From Cercospora beticola (Eukaryota > Ascomycota > Dothideomycetes > Mycosphaerellales > Mycosphaerellaceae): a stretch of DNA of 64,000 nt. The notes under the pieces are model-generated. The model had not been told where the DNA came from and made no database searches. It worked only from the letters and a program-made list of their open reading frames with translations. Numbering within the stretch: position 1 is the stretch's first letter; every line of letters starts with the position of its first letter. The stretch lies in contig NC_088936.1 of NCBI RefSeq assembly GCF_033473495.1, forward strand, positions 806,001 to 870,000. The letters run 5' to 3'. Positions 48,214 to 59,239 of the stretch are shown piece by piece. The position numbers were made by a program, and so were the translations under genes.

Positions 48214-48806
48214 ATGGCCGCATCCTCGGCATATTTGACAGATCAAACAAAGCGCTTCCTCAAGGCTGTCGGCTCGAGCGTGCCCAAAGACAAGGTCATT
48301 GAGATAACCGAGTTCGCGAAGAGTGCTGATGTGCTGGATTTTTACAAAGAAAAGCCACATACACCATTCTGGTACATGAGGCTGAAGAAAGAGGGCCAGG
48401 AGGACGCGCCGCATGTGGGAAGCATTGCAGACGCTTGGGTCGAAGTAGGTACGCGGGTGGCTGTCGGAATCGGGTTGGACTGATGTATCTGTGCAAGGAC
48501 GAAGAGAACATCCAGAGAGCCGCGGAACATGTACAGCGCCCCTTGAAACCAGCACATCGGTCCCTAGTGCGTGCATTCGGCATATATCAGTTCAAAGCCC
48601 GCAAGGACGGATGGATGTGGGCGGATCCGAGCACAGATAGCGATCCGCAGACGCTGGTATGCGTTGCGCTTGACAACCTGGGACTCGAGAATGGTTTCTT
48701 CATGGATCTGGATTCAGGGCAAGATGTATGCATTGATGGGAATGACAAGATACTGGTCCCGCCAACTGGCGGAGGATTAGCGATTTTGTTCTGGGTCGAT
48801 ATCTGA
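48214..48806 (+). CDS. hypothetical protein, two exons
   Basis: ATG 48214; exon 1 ends at 48444; intron 48445-48497 (GTAGGT...CTGATG...AAG, phase 0); exon 2 runs to TGA 48806. The total is 179 aa in frame. An AAG acceptor is unusual, but the PigL_N gene in this window appears to use one too. The protein starts with a helical segment (TKRFLKAVGSSVPKDKVIEI), has a compact middle (PHTPFWYMRLKKEGQEDAP) and a beta-type end with many Gly, Asp and hydrophobic residues (GFFMDLDSG; KILVPPTGGGLAILFW). No family recognised. Confidence 0.5.
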
Positions 48807-48971
48807 TAAAGATACAATGCAACTCAGCAGACAGCATTACCGTCACGATCCGGAATACTGCCACGGGTTGGCGCAGAAAAGATGGGAGTGTCGATAGCCA
48901 AGGAGCTCGCTTATACGATCAATCCTGTCGAGAACGTAAGCGACGAACAGACAGTTATTCCAGAAGGTGGC

Positions 48972-49955
48972 TCACGCAAAATCCTGCCCTATGATGTGTT
49001 GCACAAGCTTCGGGACGAATAACGGAGTCCATGGATAGCATTCCGGCAAAGTAGTGAATGCTTGCGTTCCGATCGATTCCTTAAAGACTCGGAGGCTGCT
49101 GTTGCTTGCGCACGAGAGCTGATAGAAGAATGTCAAGGGCCGATTCCCTACCGATTTGTCAATTCTGCCCCGAGAGGAATCAGTACTTGACTCACACAAG
49201 AGAAAAAGCTCGCAGGCCCGAAGACCCCAACCTTCTAGGTACAGGGCATCGAGGAGTTCGTTGGCATAACGGGCACATTTGAGGATATCCTCCGCACGCC
49301 TCTGCGACGTGTCGCTCCCAACGCATATGCGTACAACATCCAAGACAGGCCATTCCACCCCCGATTGATGCAGCACATAGCACGCCGAAAGCACGAGGAA
49401 CTTCTGAAAGTTGGCTAGCTTTAAAGCGATCGAAGCCGTGGTTCCTCGCCGCACGGCTGCCAGCGCATACATCTTCAAGCGATCGTAGGCGAGTGAGGGC
49501 ACACTGCGCGGCGCTGGTTCGTGATTAGGTACAGCTGGAAGTCGTTCATCGGTGGCCATGAGATATGCTGCAGCCTCCCCATTGCACATGGCATCATATA
49601 TCCCCTCCTCTTTCAGTACCTTGTACCATACTTTTGCCTCTGGCGTCTCTTCCACCAAAGCGATCGCATTCTTCTTCCAACGTGAGATCGCACTCTTCCG
49701 TCGCACTGGATTCAGCTTCCGAGATTGAGGGTCCAGTGCAACAAATTCTAATGTACCATAATGCTTCGATCGGGTTCCATGATTTGAAGTTGACGGCCCC
49801 CCGCCGTCTGAGGTCCTTCGCCTCGTTCGCTCTCTTGCGACCGACTCTCCATTGGCCTTGAATGCTGAATTTGATCTGTATGACAACACTAGTCCTTCCA
49901 GATACGACACATAGTCCTCAGATGAGCCGCGAAAATTGTCGATTCGTGCGATCAT
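48972..49955 (-). pseudogene. helical protein (paralogue X'), truncated by a stop
   Basis: From ATG 49955 a frame of 327 codons ends in TGA 48972-48974. The frame continues downstream with sequence related to paralogue X (VLDRIDRISELLGY against IVDRVNEIYAALGY), so the stop is premature; CGA-to-TGA fits. The N-terminal 150 residues are charged and helical. Residues about 175-260 (FQKFLVLSACYVLHQSG; LYLEGWGLRACELFLLCE) match paralogue X (FRAILFLSYCELLERRG; DQGWDICRATELFFLS). The TPR-like end of paralogue X is missing here. It is divergent from the membrane-type gene at 50.4 kb. Confidence 0.55.
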
Positions 49956-50441
49956 GCCAGCAATATCTGTTGAAGAGAGTTCAGGACAGACGTGGTTCTA
50001 CTCCAATGGAGTCGCTCCTTTAAAGGTTTAGTGCCCCCGGCCCCCACCCGGCCGATCCCACTGAGCAGTCAGCGTCAGGACGATTCAGGCTGCTTCCGTC
50101 GCCACAGCCCCAGCATTTCCATTTCGATCCGGCCTAGCGAGAGATGGCATGTGCTCTGGTTGGTCGCCGGACTTCAGAGCGACTCCTTCCTCGCACCTCC
50201 CATTCGACTTCTGTATATCGTCAAGGCGCCGATCAGCGCTCCCAATTATTGCGCCGCTGTCGTGGATGCTGTCCGCGCGCACAGCCATGGTGGCGTGTCC
50301 TAATCTCGGCGATGCGGCGGCATGGAAACTGCGAGATGTGCCTCGTACGAAGACTTCGAGGAGCAGTCAGCCCAAACAGAATTTATATCGTCAACGTCGC
50401 CCTGACACCTGCGACATGAGTTCTACACCGTTCTACGGACC
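49956..50441. other. divergent intergenic region
   Basis: Between paralogue X' (-) and the membrane-type gene (+). Short open stretches without features. Confidence 0.4.
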
Positions 50442-52862
50442 ATGGAGTGGCTTCTGCCAATCACTATGGTTTTTGCAGTAGCCATTACGACGGGCACCGC
50501 CTTCATTCTTTACCGAGTTCGTGATGCAGAAGGGGAAGTCTCCGCTCCCTCGTGGGTCCTCTGGATACACAGAGCCCTTTGCGGCTTGGTCTGGGTACGC
50601 AATCGAAAGGAGCTTGGGAATGTACATCGTAATGCCAGGCTGATTCGTTTTCAGGCGCCCGCATTCAGCTTCTATGTGATAACAGCCTTCACAACGTCGT
50701 CTCCCTCACACCAAATTGTCCCTCCTCTTCTCCACAGTATGGATGTCACAGTACCTACTCCTATGCAGGATGGTCCGTATAAGCTACCTAGGGCGATTTG
50801 CGCGATCTTGGCTCCTCATTGCGGCTGGAGCTTGTGTTCTCCACATTGTTAGCCTCATTATAATGAGCCAGCGAGCGAAGAGTCAAGTGAGTGATATCCT
50901 TGTTATGCATTCCATGTCATGTTTTGCTGACAGAAGAAGATATTGCACGCGGTCGCACAGTACCTGCCACCTGGGTCTATCAGCATCGTTGAAGCCGCAG
51001 CCATACACTTCGTTCTGCACACCATTTGCAAACTGGACGCCTCGCGCTCAAAGAAATGGCAGTTAGCATGGCCATATATAGGTCGATTTGGGTAAGGCTG
51101 CTCGTCCATCTTCAAAGGTATCCTGCTAAACCACAAATGCTAGGCCACTCCTACTACTGTGGCTGTGGACTGCACTCGCCTTGAGAACTGGTGTGCGGTT
51201 TATAAGTCTCTTACAGTGCATCGAATTGCTGTTCGCGGTGATCCCGGTCGATGGATTGGGTGCAATCTACTACCACTACCGTCACCAAAGGCAAGAGCGA
51301 GCACGACGAAGTGACTTCAGCAACAGCCCGTCAAGTACAGCTCTAACAAAGCCCGGTGCCGGGGAAAGTTGGAACGAACCATGCGGGTCTCTAAGTAAAT
51401 GCTCTTATGGAGACCTCGATGAACACCCAGTATAGTTGGCAGAAGATATCACCAGGAAGGTTGTATATGAGAATGACAGACCAAATGCTTTGCCTCTTCT
51501 TGTGGTTCGTCCTCGTCACTTTGTGCTCTACGATTTTGCTGTTGATGATTTCCGCGTGCTCGGCCGAGGTTTGGTGTTGCTGGGTGTGGTGGGCATATTC
51601 AGGTCCGACACGATCTGATGCGGCTTTGGCAGCCCCCAACCCCAACCGGAGTTCTGCAAGAATGCCACTCTCGAGTTGCAAGCACGATCAGACTCTGGCT
51701 CACACCACATTTTGCAATCTCGTTTGTGCATGTATACGGTGCTCGCAATGTTCGGATTGGGCGTGGCAGGGAATCTCATCCATTGTAGAGGAGCAATCTC
51801 AGTGATAACAGGTTGCTCTATATGAGTTTTTGCTATCTAGCCGTTGGAGTCTGTTATAATGGTTCAAGCCGTGCTTAGCTCTCATTGGAGAAGTATTTCA
51901 CGCTGATTAGCAAGCCTCGATGCGTCTTCTGAAAGTCCTAGTTCTATGTTGCATACCGCACAGAATTCGAATCCAGGGTCTTGTGTTATGGCCTAGTTCT
52001 GTCGTCGAAAGTCAATCCTCTCGGAAGGGTGGGCGCTATTGTGATGTCGATCATGTCTCCAATCTTGATCCTTACCGATGCTCGCTCACGCTAGCGGAGG
52101 CCCGCCGATGCAGCGGCGAGGCTAGAAGTTGCAGGCCGGTGCAGCAGCAGGGCTCGATACCACAGGCCTGTTGTTGGCAAAGCAGTGATTGCAGAGTGCA
52201 GACACTGCCAGTTTCGAGCAGTCAATTCTCCTAGCCTCAGTGAAGTTAAGCCTGCCTCTACACTGTCATAAGATTGCGATGCTGGAACATATACATGTAC
52301 ATTTCCGGAACAGCCACGACACTGTATATTCCGGGGCTATTTTTTGGTACACACGAACGCTCGAAGGCCGATGAGGAAGAAGTGTTGATCAATAAGAAGG
52401 GAACTTGGTGGGCAATTGCCTGTGGTCAGACGATCTTCTTGATTCCGTGCAACTGAATCTGACCGTTTCCAGCTTCCTGTGCAGATACAAATAACGCCAG
52501 AGACTAGAAACATGGGTTGGGCCACACAACAGCCAGAGAAAGACGAACTCGAGTTGAGCAGAAGTCTATCGATCTACAGTAACTGCCCGTTAGATGATGC
52601 CTCGCAAAGGAATTCTGTAGCAGGGGGAACTCGAGCTCCGCCACCGAGTCCTGTGGACAAAACGCGACTCTCTCAGATAGGATTCGATTCTGAAGAGATT
52701 CATACTATCCCCTGGAAGATCTTCCAAAAGTGTGCTATACGTAGGCCGGTACTAGGAGCCCATCCGCCATCGATTCCACGCGATCAGCAAGAAGGCCTAA
52801 TGTTGGACGCGGGGGTTGGCAAATCGAATTTGGATCAGTTGGATTTATATCGCAGTCAATAA
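50442..52862 (+). pseudogene. multi-pass membrane protein gene with nonsense codons
   Basis: ATG 50442 starts EWLLPITMVFAVAITTGTAF, a first membrane segment. Intron 50595-50655 (GTACGC...TTTCAG) follows. Further hydrophobic segments are VWMSQYLLLCRMV, WLLIAAGACVLHIVSLIIM, VRFISLLQCIELLFAVIPV, GRGLVLLGVVGIF and MYTVLAMFGLGVAGN. An in-frame TAG at 51433 (probably from TGG) and TGA at 51616 interrupt it. The distal part (GTWWAIACGQTIFLI; ELELSRSLSIYSN; GTRAPPPSP; IGFDSEEIHTIPWK; stop 52862) is matched by the minus-strand gene at 37.3-38 kb. Not all exon borders are certain, especially 50655-51180 and 51800-52330. Family unknown; the topology would suit an integral membrane receptor or transporter-like protein. 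Confidence 0.5.
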
Positions 52863-53817
52863 TATCTCCAAATTGGCACCGATGGCCAGAGGCGCGCGCG
52901 TGGCGCCCTTCAACCTAGAGGCGGACGAGTATTTCACGAGCCCTGAGGATCAGACCATCAAACGCGATGTAGGCTCGACTCTGGCACAGTCTATAGATTC
53001 AAGTTTTCATTAGGAGCGTGGATGTTGCCGACTCCTTATTTGAGAATGAAATACATTTTGCTAGGTTGCCAAAACATCTCCTAGATGAACAAGAACATCG
53101 ATGCTACATGTTGAATCTGATCGACAGAGCTTGCAGGCTGGAAATCATGCAGCTTGGTCTGGGTAGCCGATGAGCGAACACCTCGCTCGACTTGTGAAGA
53201 ACTGCACGAGGCAAGGCACCGTCACAATGTCATGATTCAGGTTCTTTGTTGTATATTCCAGGGCAAAGCCTCCTGTTGTCATCACACCAGGTCCGTATTT
53301 GACCACTAAAGTAGGCGTCAGCCTGACTACCAGATTCATCTCGTTATCCGGACTGATCATGTTTTGCCTGAACTCCGACCCCTCTTTACATCGCTCCTTG
53401 ATATGCTGGTGTGATCCCTGCTTCTTGAGTTTGCGAAACAGAGCTGGTTGAAGTCATGCACAAGGCAGAAGAGTGCTGCCCATTAAGCTTGAGAACCATG
53501 GGAAAGACGCGCATGCCGGACAGCCGAAATGCTTTCGGCCCCGTAGTTGCGTGCATACGTCTGCTGGCATGCGAAGGATTCACATCCATGGTGGCGCGTA
53601 TCCAACCATCCACATCGCCCAGAGTTGCGGCAGGGCAGGGCCCCACTTTTATGCTGTCGCTCCCATGACCACAGTCAGGCTGTTGTCACTCCTCGAGGGA
53701 TAAAGATTGCTCTCAGTCTTCCTAAAAGCCTCGCCTTAACTCCTTAGCAGCCCCAAAACTCTGAAAACGCTGACGACTATACCACACCGAAGGCAAGCAG
53801 AAATCCATCGCTACAAC
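52863..53817. other. intergenic
   Basis: Normal composition. Short open stretches only; no features recognised. Contains the upstream region of the gene at 53818. Confidence 0.4.
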
Positions 53818-54632
53818 ATGGCTGCCGCTTGTATTGTCTCGCCATCACATGGCAAGCTTGAGCAAGCACTCAAGCTGACGGACTTGGGCGCGGTCGGTAA
53901 ACTGTGAGTGTTGAATATTTTCCGGGATACACCTGCTTCACATGTTAACCATGCCTCAGATACAACACGCTCGTTGATGATTATGACCAGCCTCCGGTTC
54001 AGGGAAACATCATCGCGCAACTCGCTTCGATTTTCGTTCGCAACAATGCCCACAAGGTTTTCGGCATTCACCTAATCCATGGCCACTTCCAGGTCCCAGA
54101 CGAGAATGTACTTCTAGGCTCGACCTTCAACAACCCTAGTATTCGCTGGGCAAAGACTGTTGCCATCGACAGCGTTGACACTTCCACTGTCCATGGACAC
54201 GTGTTTGTGGTGGCTGAAAACGGTCTTCTACCTTACGAGTTGGAGGACGGAGCGTTGCCGGATCTGTCCAGCGTCCACGAAGGCTTCCTGAGTGAATTTA
54301 TTAGCTACATCATCAAGCACAAGCTCCAAAGCTTGCTCGGCCTTCAAGTTCTGGGTTGTGGCGAGAGCCCAATGATTGAATTGATCCTGGACCAGGGGAC
54401 AGTCATGCTCGAATCCTCCCAATCGCACGGTGTTCAGTCCACTCGCATCACTGGTTGGCGTTTCGAGTCGGTCGACGGCCGTCCACGTGTTTGTGCGGCC
54501 AACGAGACTCATTCCAAAATGACGTCTGGCAGCCACAAGGTCTTCAATGCTGGCAAGCCACTTCCGAAACTCGAGAACGTGGAAGACTTGAAGAACGCTC
54601 TGCTTGATGTCGGCGTACTGAAAACTGGATGA
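53818..54632 (+). CDS. conserved hypothetical protein (paralogue Y), intact
   Basis: Exon 1 is 53818-53903; the intron 53904-53959 (GTGAGT...CCTCAG) splits a Leu codon; exon 2 runs to TGA 54632. The total is 759 bases, 252 aa plus stop. The protein is mixed alpha/beta: LYNTLVDDYDQPPVQGNII, then FGIHLIHGHFQVPDENVLLG, GLLPYELEDGALPDLS, LQSLLGLQVLGCGES and LDQGTVMLES, ending with RVCAANETHSKM and FNAGKPLPKLENV. I recall similar fungal proteins but no known function. His, Glu and Asp residues in conserved-looking blocks leave an enzymatic role open. A diverged paralogue lies at 47.4-48.05 kb. Converges on the kinase gene, 146 bases apart. Confidence 0.72.
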
Positions 54633-54778
54633 TACCATCGAGCTCGATTTCTGGAAAACGTCTTAGCGGTTGTCACGCGTTAGGAGAAAGGATATGGTAA
54701 TAGTGTTTCAGATGAAATCGCGTTAACATTGCGAACTCGAACTTCCTGATTGTGATTTCGTTTGCAGAAATTCAGCTT

Positions 54779-55939
54779 CTAGTCCGCGCTCGCTAAAAAT
54801 GGAAATCTCGTCTCTGCTTGGATCAAGAAGCTTTCCAACTCCAGCATTTTGTACGCCCCCTCCGTGTTATCGTCAGAAATAGGAACTGGCTCAGGCATAT
54901 TGGCAAGACGGCTCGTGAATCCATGTTCAAGCAAAAATCCAAGGAGCATCGCCGATCTGATCGTGCACACAGTCGCATCACTGAGATCTGCGCTGATCTC
55001 TGCTTTAAGTGTTTGCCAGAAGGTATCGTAGAGTGTGTCGTAGTTTGGGTACCGAGAAGCGCCATTACGAAGGTGGAATTTGGTCATCAGTTTCTCGACA
55101 GCGTAGAGATTGACTCCGAAGGGTTCTAGTTTGGCTTCAGCCCAGTCGATGACACCAAGCAGATGGCAAGTATCGGGATCAACAAGCATGTTGAAGTCGC
55201 CAAAGTCCTTGTGAGCAAGCACTATCGGTAAAGCCATGATGGATGGTAGTGCTTGCAAGCAACGCTGGATCACAGTTTGGTAGCGCCGGGGCAGTGCATG
55301 CTGGAGTAAATGGAGGTCCCCTTCGTACTCTTGTTCTAGTGTGTGAAGTTGTGCTTGCTCAAGAATTTGTGGCGCCTTCCACGACAGTGCGAAGAAGCTG
55401 GACACGATTAGAACGAATCATAGTACCGGCGAGAACAATGGCTAACAGAAAACTCACGTGGCAACGTCCTTGATTAATGTGAGGCGCGCTTCGCAAATCT
55501 TTTGTGTGTCTTCAGGATAGCCATGAGCAAGAATAAAGTCGAGACGACTTATGCCTTGCATGCGAGGCATCACGTAGACCACAAGAGCCTCCCTGCCATC
55601 ATTTGTATCGTCGTCTCCAATCTGGCCTTCTAATGCGACCTTGGGTGCAAATTTGCCGTAAACTTGACGTGCAAGCTCCATTGTCTTCAAAGGCAGAGCT
55701 ACCGACTTCAGGCGGAATTGAATGACTGAGCCGAGAGTGGTGCCGCCGTAGATTGTGTAACTGCAGGCGCCTTGTGTAGGCACAAGTTGCAATCCGCCAG
55801 TAACGAGCTCCTTGGCGCGGAGGTCGCAAGCATCTCGAGTGACCGTCGTCTTAGTGAAGAAGGCTGCGACGTCTCGCTCAACATCATAATTCTGATCGCT
55901 CATAGCAATAAGGCGATGTTGATTGAGATGCGAAATCAT
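54779..55939 (-). CDS. APH-fold (aminoglycoside phosphotransferase-like) kinase
   Basis: Exon 1 55939-55458, intron 55398-55457 (GTGAGT...GTCCAG), exon 2 55397-54779: 1,101 bases, 366 aa, frame exact. Residues 223-232 read HKDFGDFNML, the catalytic loop HxDxxxxN of the APH/choline-kinase superfamily (Asp225, Asn230). IDWAE at 244-248 supplies the metal-binding Asp245. The N-terminal lobe (LVVYVMPRMQGISRLDFIL) fits the hinge. Fungal members phosphorylate small molecules or proteins, but the substrate is unknown, and antibiotic resistance should not be assumed. ATG 55903 (MSDQNYDVERD) is an alternative start. Intact frame in an accessory region. Confidence 0.8.
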
Positions 55940-57393
55940 TCACAAGCATACGAAGGGGGTCGGTGGAGAGCAACCATGAAGCAGACTTGGACACGTTGTA
56001 ATAAGACTGATTGATTGCTGTTACTACGTAGGAATGAGAGAAAGAATTATCGAGTGAGTGCCAAGCAACGCATCGGCCGGCTGTCCCGCCGCAGGCATCA
56101 GCTCTTGGGACAGTCGGTCAAGAACGTAAAGTTCATGGCGATGTCACGGAATGCTTGCAATTGCCAAACTTTTCCTGAAGAGGTTCGCATAATTCATCTA
56201 ACAAGATTTCGGGATCATAGACTGTGGTACGTAAAAGGTGCATCGGATTTGGAAGTCTACAGCGAACCTCAATATCAACCTATGTTTACTCTTCGCCGTA
56301 GGTTTTCCGGTCGTGGTTCTCCAATGCTGTGTCAATCTTTCGAACATCCTTCGGTAAGCACTCGCGACCGGCAGAGTGGCATCGCTCGGAGTCGCAATCG
56401 GAAGCGAATTCAGGCTGAGCTACTAACGCTCGCGTATCTATTGTAACAGAAAAATTGAGGTTAGAGAGATACCCATCCCATGTGCAGATCCCTGGTAATC
56501 CGTCGCAAGATTCGAATTATCTTCTAGATTATAGACGAGCTGCAACCCGGTCGCAGAAAGTAATAGCTGTTACGTTCTAAGATGAAATTACTATTTATAA
56601 GGTAAATAAGCATTTTCAACTCCGTCTATAATTTGATTAGCGAAGACAACATTACGATCGCCTTGCTAGCGTTTTTGTAGAGCAGGTCTATTGCATTTAC
56701 TACTATCTGCTTTTTCTTCTTATCTTGCTAATTAATACATACCTTATTAATCTAAAACATCTCCTGTCTAGTAGATATAAGATTAATTACTACTCGGTCG
56801 AGTATGCTATTCTAAATCTTTACTTTTTCTAGTGTCCCGTTTAACTATGCTCGACCGAGTGTTTTCTAGAAATAGTGCTTTTATAAGCTAGAGCTTTCTA
56901 GGTCTATAAGATGGCTACGAATAGTTATTCTAAATTCCGATTGCGAATATATCGAAACTTGCTAGGAGAGGTGCTCTAGTACAGCAGACAAAGCGGATTG
57001 GTCACCCAAGCAGGCGCCTTTTCTACATTCTGTACATTCTTCTAGAGATGCGCGAGGGCGAATAATGAAGGCTTGCAAATACGCGAGCTTCTGTGGAGCC
57101 GTTGCCGCCTTCAGGCAGATACCCGATTCACACTATCTGCTTTCTTCTGTGGTGCATAAAGATTTGCTGCTGACAACAATCCCACTGCCACAGACCAGAC
57201 CATCATGCCCTCCTCTCGAGATAACGAAGAAGGGCCAATTGGAAACAATGGCGCTGGTTTGGACGAACAACAGCCTCACCATAACGTCAGAGGCGCGTTT
57301 GGCATAGAGTACATGCAAATTGGAACCGGCTCAACATCCGAAAGCGCAGCGCGACTCCGTTGTACTGTGATATGCTGAATGTGGGGTTCCTCC
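55940..57393. other. intergenic, partly RIP-mutated
   Basis: Normal composition to about 56450 (an open stretch at 56015-56446 has no features), then RIP-type composition from about 56510 to 56990, then normal again. Around 57065-57370 short overlapping open frames occur (one beginning MPSSRDNEEGPIG), with no recognisable domain. The junction with the non-LTR element is near 57375. Confidence 0.45.
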
Positions 57394-59030
57394 TCATAAG
57401 TCGCTCTCTACATCGATGTCTATTTGCTGGCTACTGTTGCGTCCCATCCCGTTCACGTGCAGAGACTCTAGCGCTTTCCTAGTGGGATAGTACGTCCGCT
57501 GCGGCCTCTGACTGCTAGATCCACTCGGAGGTTCGTTCTCCTTGTCTAACGAGCCGGGGCCGCTGCTAGTATTGGCTCGTTTCTGTCCAGATCCTGTGGA
57601 CCCGAGCTCTGCCTACGGTCTATCCTCTCCTCGCAGGCCGAGGCCTCGTGCCGAACGTTTCTAGCGTAGTATTGTCCCGTTGCTGCTAGGTGGAGTTCTA
57701 GATATCGCGGTTGCCGAGACTGGGTAGAATAGCGCTCTTGTAGCATGGGCTGCCTTGGCGCGGGCTATCTCTTCTTATCGTGTCGGGCACTATTGGCTCT
57801 ATGCCTCGTGCTCTCTATAGTACGCCGCGCACTTCCTAGGTCCGTCGCGCTCTCTCTTCGAAGGACAGTCCCGGGATTAGTGCTCCTAAGTATAGTAGCT
57901 ACATTTTATTATTGTCTTGCACTAGATTCTTATATAGCCGTATTTCTAATAGTTGAAGCACTGCTTAACCCGACACTGTCGATCGTACCTCTCGCACTAG
58001 CAAAGCTCGCCGTGCTATACAAGGCCCTCGCTAATAATTTTGTTAGTATCTTTAGGTCGCGCGAAGTCGATAATAATAGAGATTATCGACTTCTTCGCGC
58101 CGCTTCGCGTAAGCTATCCTATGTATTTAATTCCCGCTCGAGGGATAAACGGCCGGTTCTCGTGTAGAATCTTATCTCGATTTTCTATAAATTTGTCTAT
58201 ATCGATAGAGTACGTACGGATGCTATAGACAATAACGCCGTATATCGGGACGCGGACCGAGGCTCCCTCCCTAATACGACGTGCCTATTCCGCGCTATAT
58301 TGTTATAGTGTCTATATCTCGCTAACGCTTGCCGTCCTAACGATAAGGTTTCCGCTCTTAAGCCGATTAGCGGACATAATTTTAATCTCTGCTATCTGTT
58401 CGTTCGTGCTCTGTTTAAGGGCGCGGTTAACGTAAGACTTAAGGTGTCGCAGGTTCATTGCACGCAAGCGTTCAATAGTTATAGGGTTTCTAATATTTAC
58501 AATAATTTCACGCTAGCTCTAGGTAGATATAGTCTATATGTTATAGGGAATGTGCATACTACTAGCTAGTATACTACTCGCTACTGCTGCTATATAGCTT
58601 ATTAGCGCACTCTTGTTGTTCTGTAGGTTAGTGTTTTTAACGTCCCTTATAATTGTAACTCCTACCTTACCTACTTCTATTACCTCTTTCGCGGCTCCCT
58701 TCGTCTCCTCTCCGACCGCGGGTACCCTCTCGATCTGTATATTAGTACCTCGTAGCTCTTTCTTTAGTGCTTCTAGTCTCTACGACGTCTCTTCTTTTAT
58801 TGCTTTCGCGTCTCCCCGCATCTCGCGCAGCGCGCCGTGAATAGCGGTTATGTCTAGGATGTTCTATACTTTTGCGACGAACGACGTCGCGCCTTGGATT
58901 ATTATCTTCGCGACTTCTAATAGCACGGTCTGACTCCCAGTGCGGTCGATACAGCCGCGGATATACACTAGGTACTTTATGAGTTTGAGGGCATGCTCTC
59001 TGTATTCTGTAGGCCACATCACCCCCTCCG
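57375..59030 (-). mobile_element. non-LTR retrotransposon, 5' part only (copy 3), partly RIP-mutated
   Basis: A minus-strand element contains full-length ORF1 and the first few codons of ORF2, then breaks off near 57375. RIP damage covers about 57740-58990. The 3' part of ORF1 is nearly free of it. It belongs to a different LINE family from copies 1 and 2. Confidence 0.75.
57394..59019 (-). pseudogene. non-LTR retrotransposon ORF1 (zinc-knuckle Gag-like), RIP-inactivated
   Basis: One frame of 542 codons runs from ATG 59019 to TGA 57394-57396 with no indel, broken mainly by TAG/TAA. The order is a helical N-terminus (REHALKLIKYLVYIRGCIDR), a coiled coil (ALREMRGDAKAIKEE), the block REIIVNIRNPITIERLRAMN followed by LRHLKSYVNRALKQS, NRLKSGNLIVRTAS and GASVRVPIYGVIV, then remnants of cysteine knuckles (QCFNYQKYGYIRI, in which mutated Cys/His appear as Tyr). 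The end is Ser/Arg/Pro-rich. ORF2 starts at ATG 57397 inside the stop (ATGA overlap; MRRNPTFSISQYN), as in many LINEs that re-initiate translation. Confidence 0.78.
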
Positions 59031-59239
59031 GCTATAGCTCCGCCATCGCAGCAGGCGCAGTAGGCAACGCGTCTGACCGCGTAGTGTTGCAGTGCCTTCT
59101 TGGATGGATATTTTGCACGGTGTTACGACTGAATTCCGAAAAGTGAGATTCTCGCTATGTTCGTGTTTCTCACGCCATCCAGTGATTAGCCGCCCGCTTT
59201 GCACTGAGTGCGCATGAAACATCACGTGATTGGTGCCTG
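59031..59239. other. spacer
   Basis: Possible 5' untranslated region of the minus-strand element or flanking DNA. Nothing else seen. Confidence 0.35.

Noticed and set aside
54228..54638. Minus-strand 136-codon frame
   Set aside because: Antisense to the intact, spliced paralogue Y gene.
56015..56446. Plus-strand 143-codon frame
   Set aside because: Arg-rich with no folded-domain pattern or supporting introns; likely chance.
57745..58167. Plus-strand 140-codon hydrophobic frame that looks like a membrane protein
   Set aside because: It lies antisense to the RIP-mutated LINE ORF1 and has no features other than those expected from the composition.
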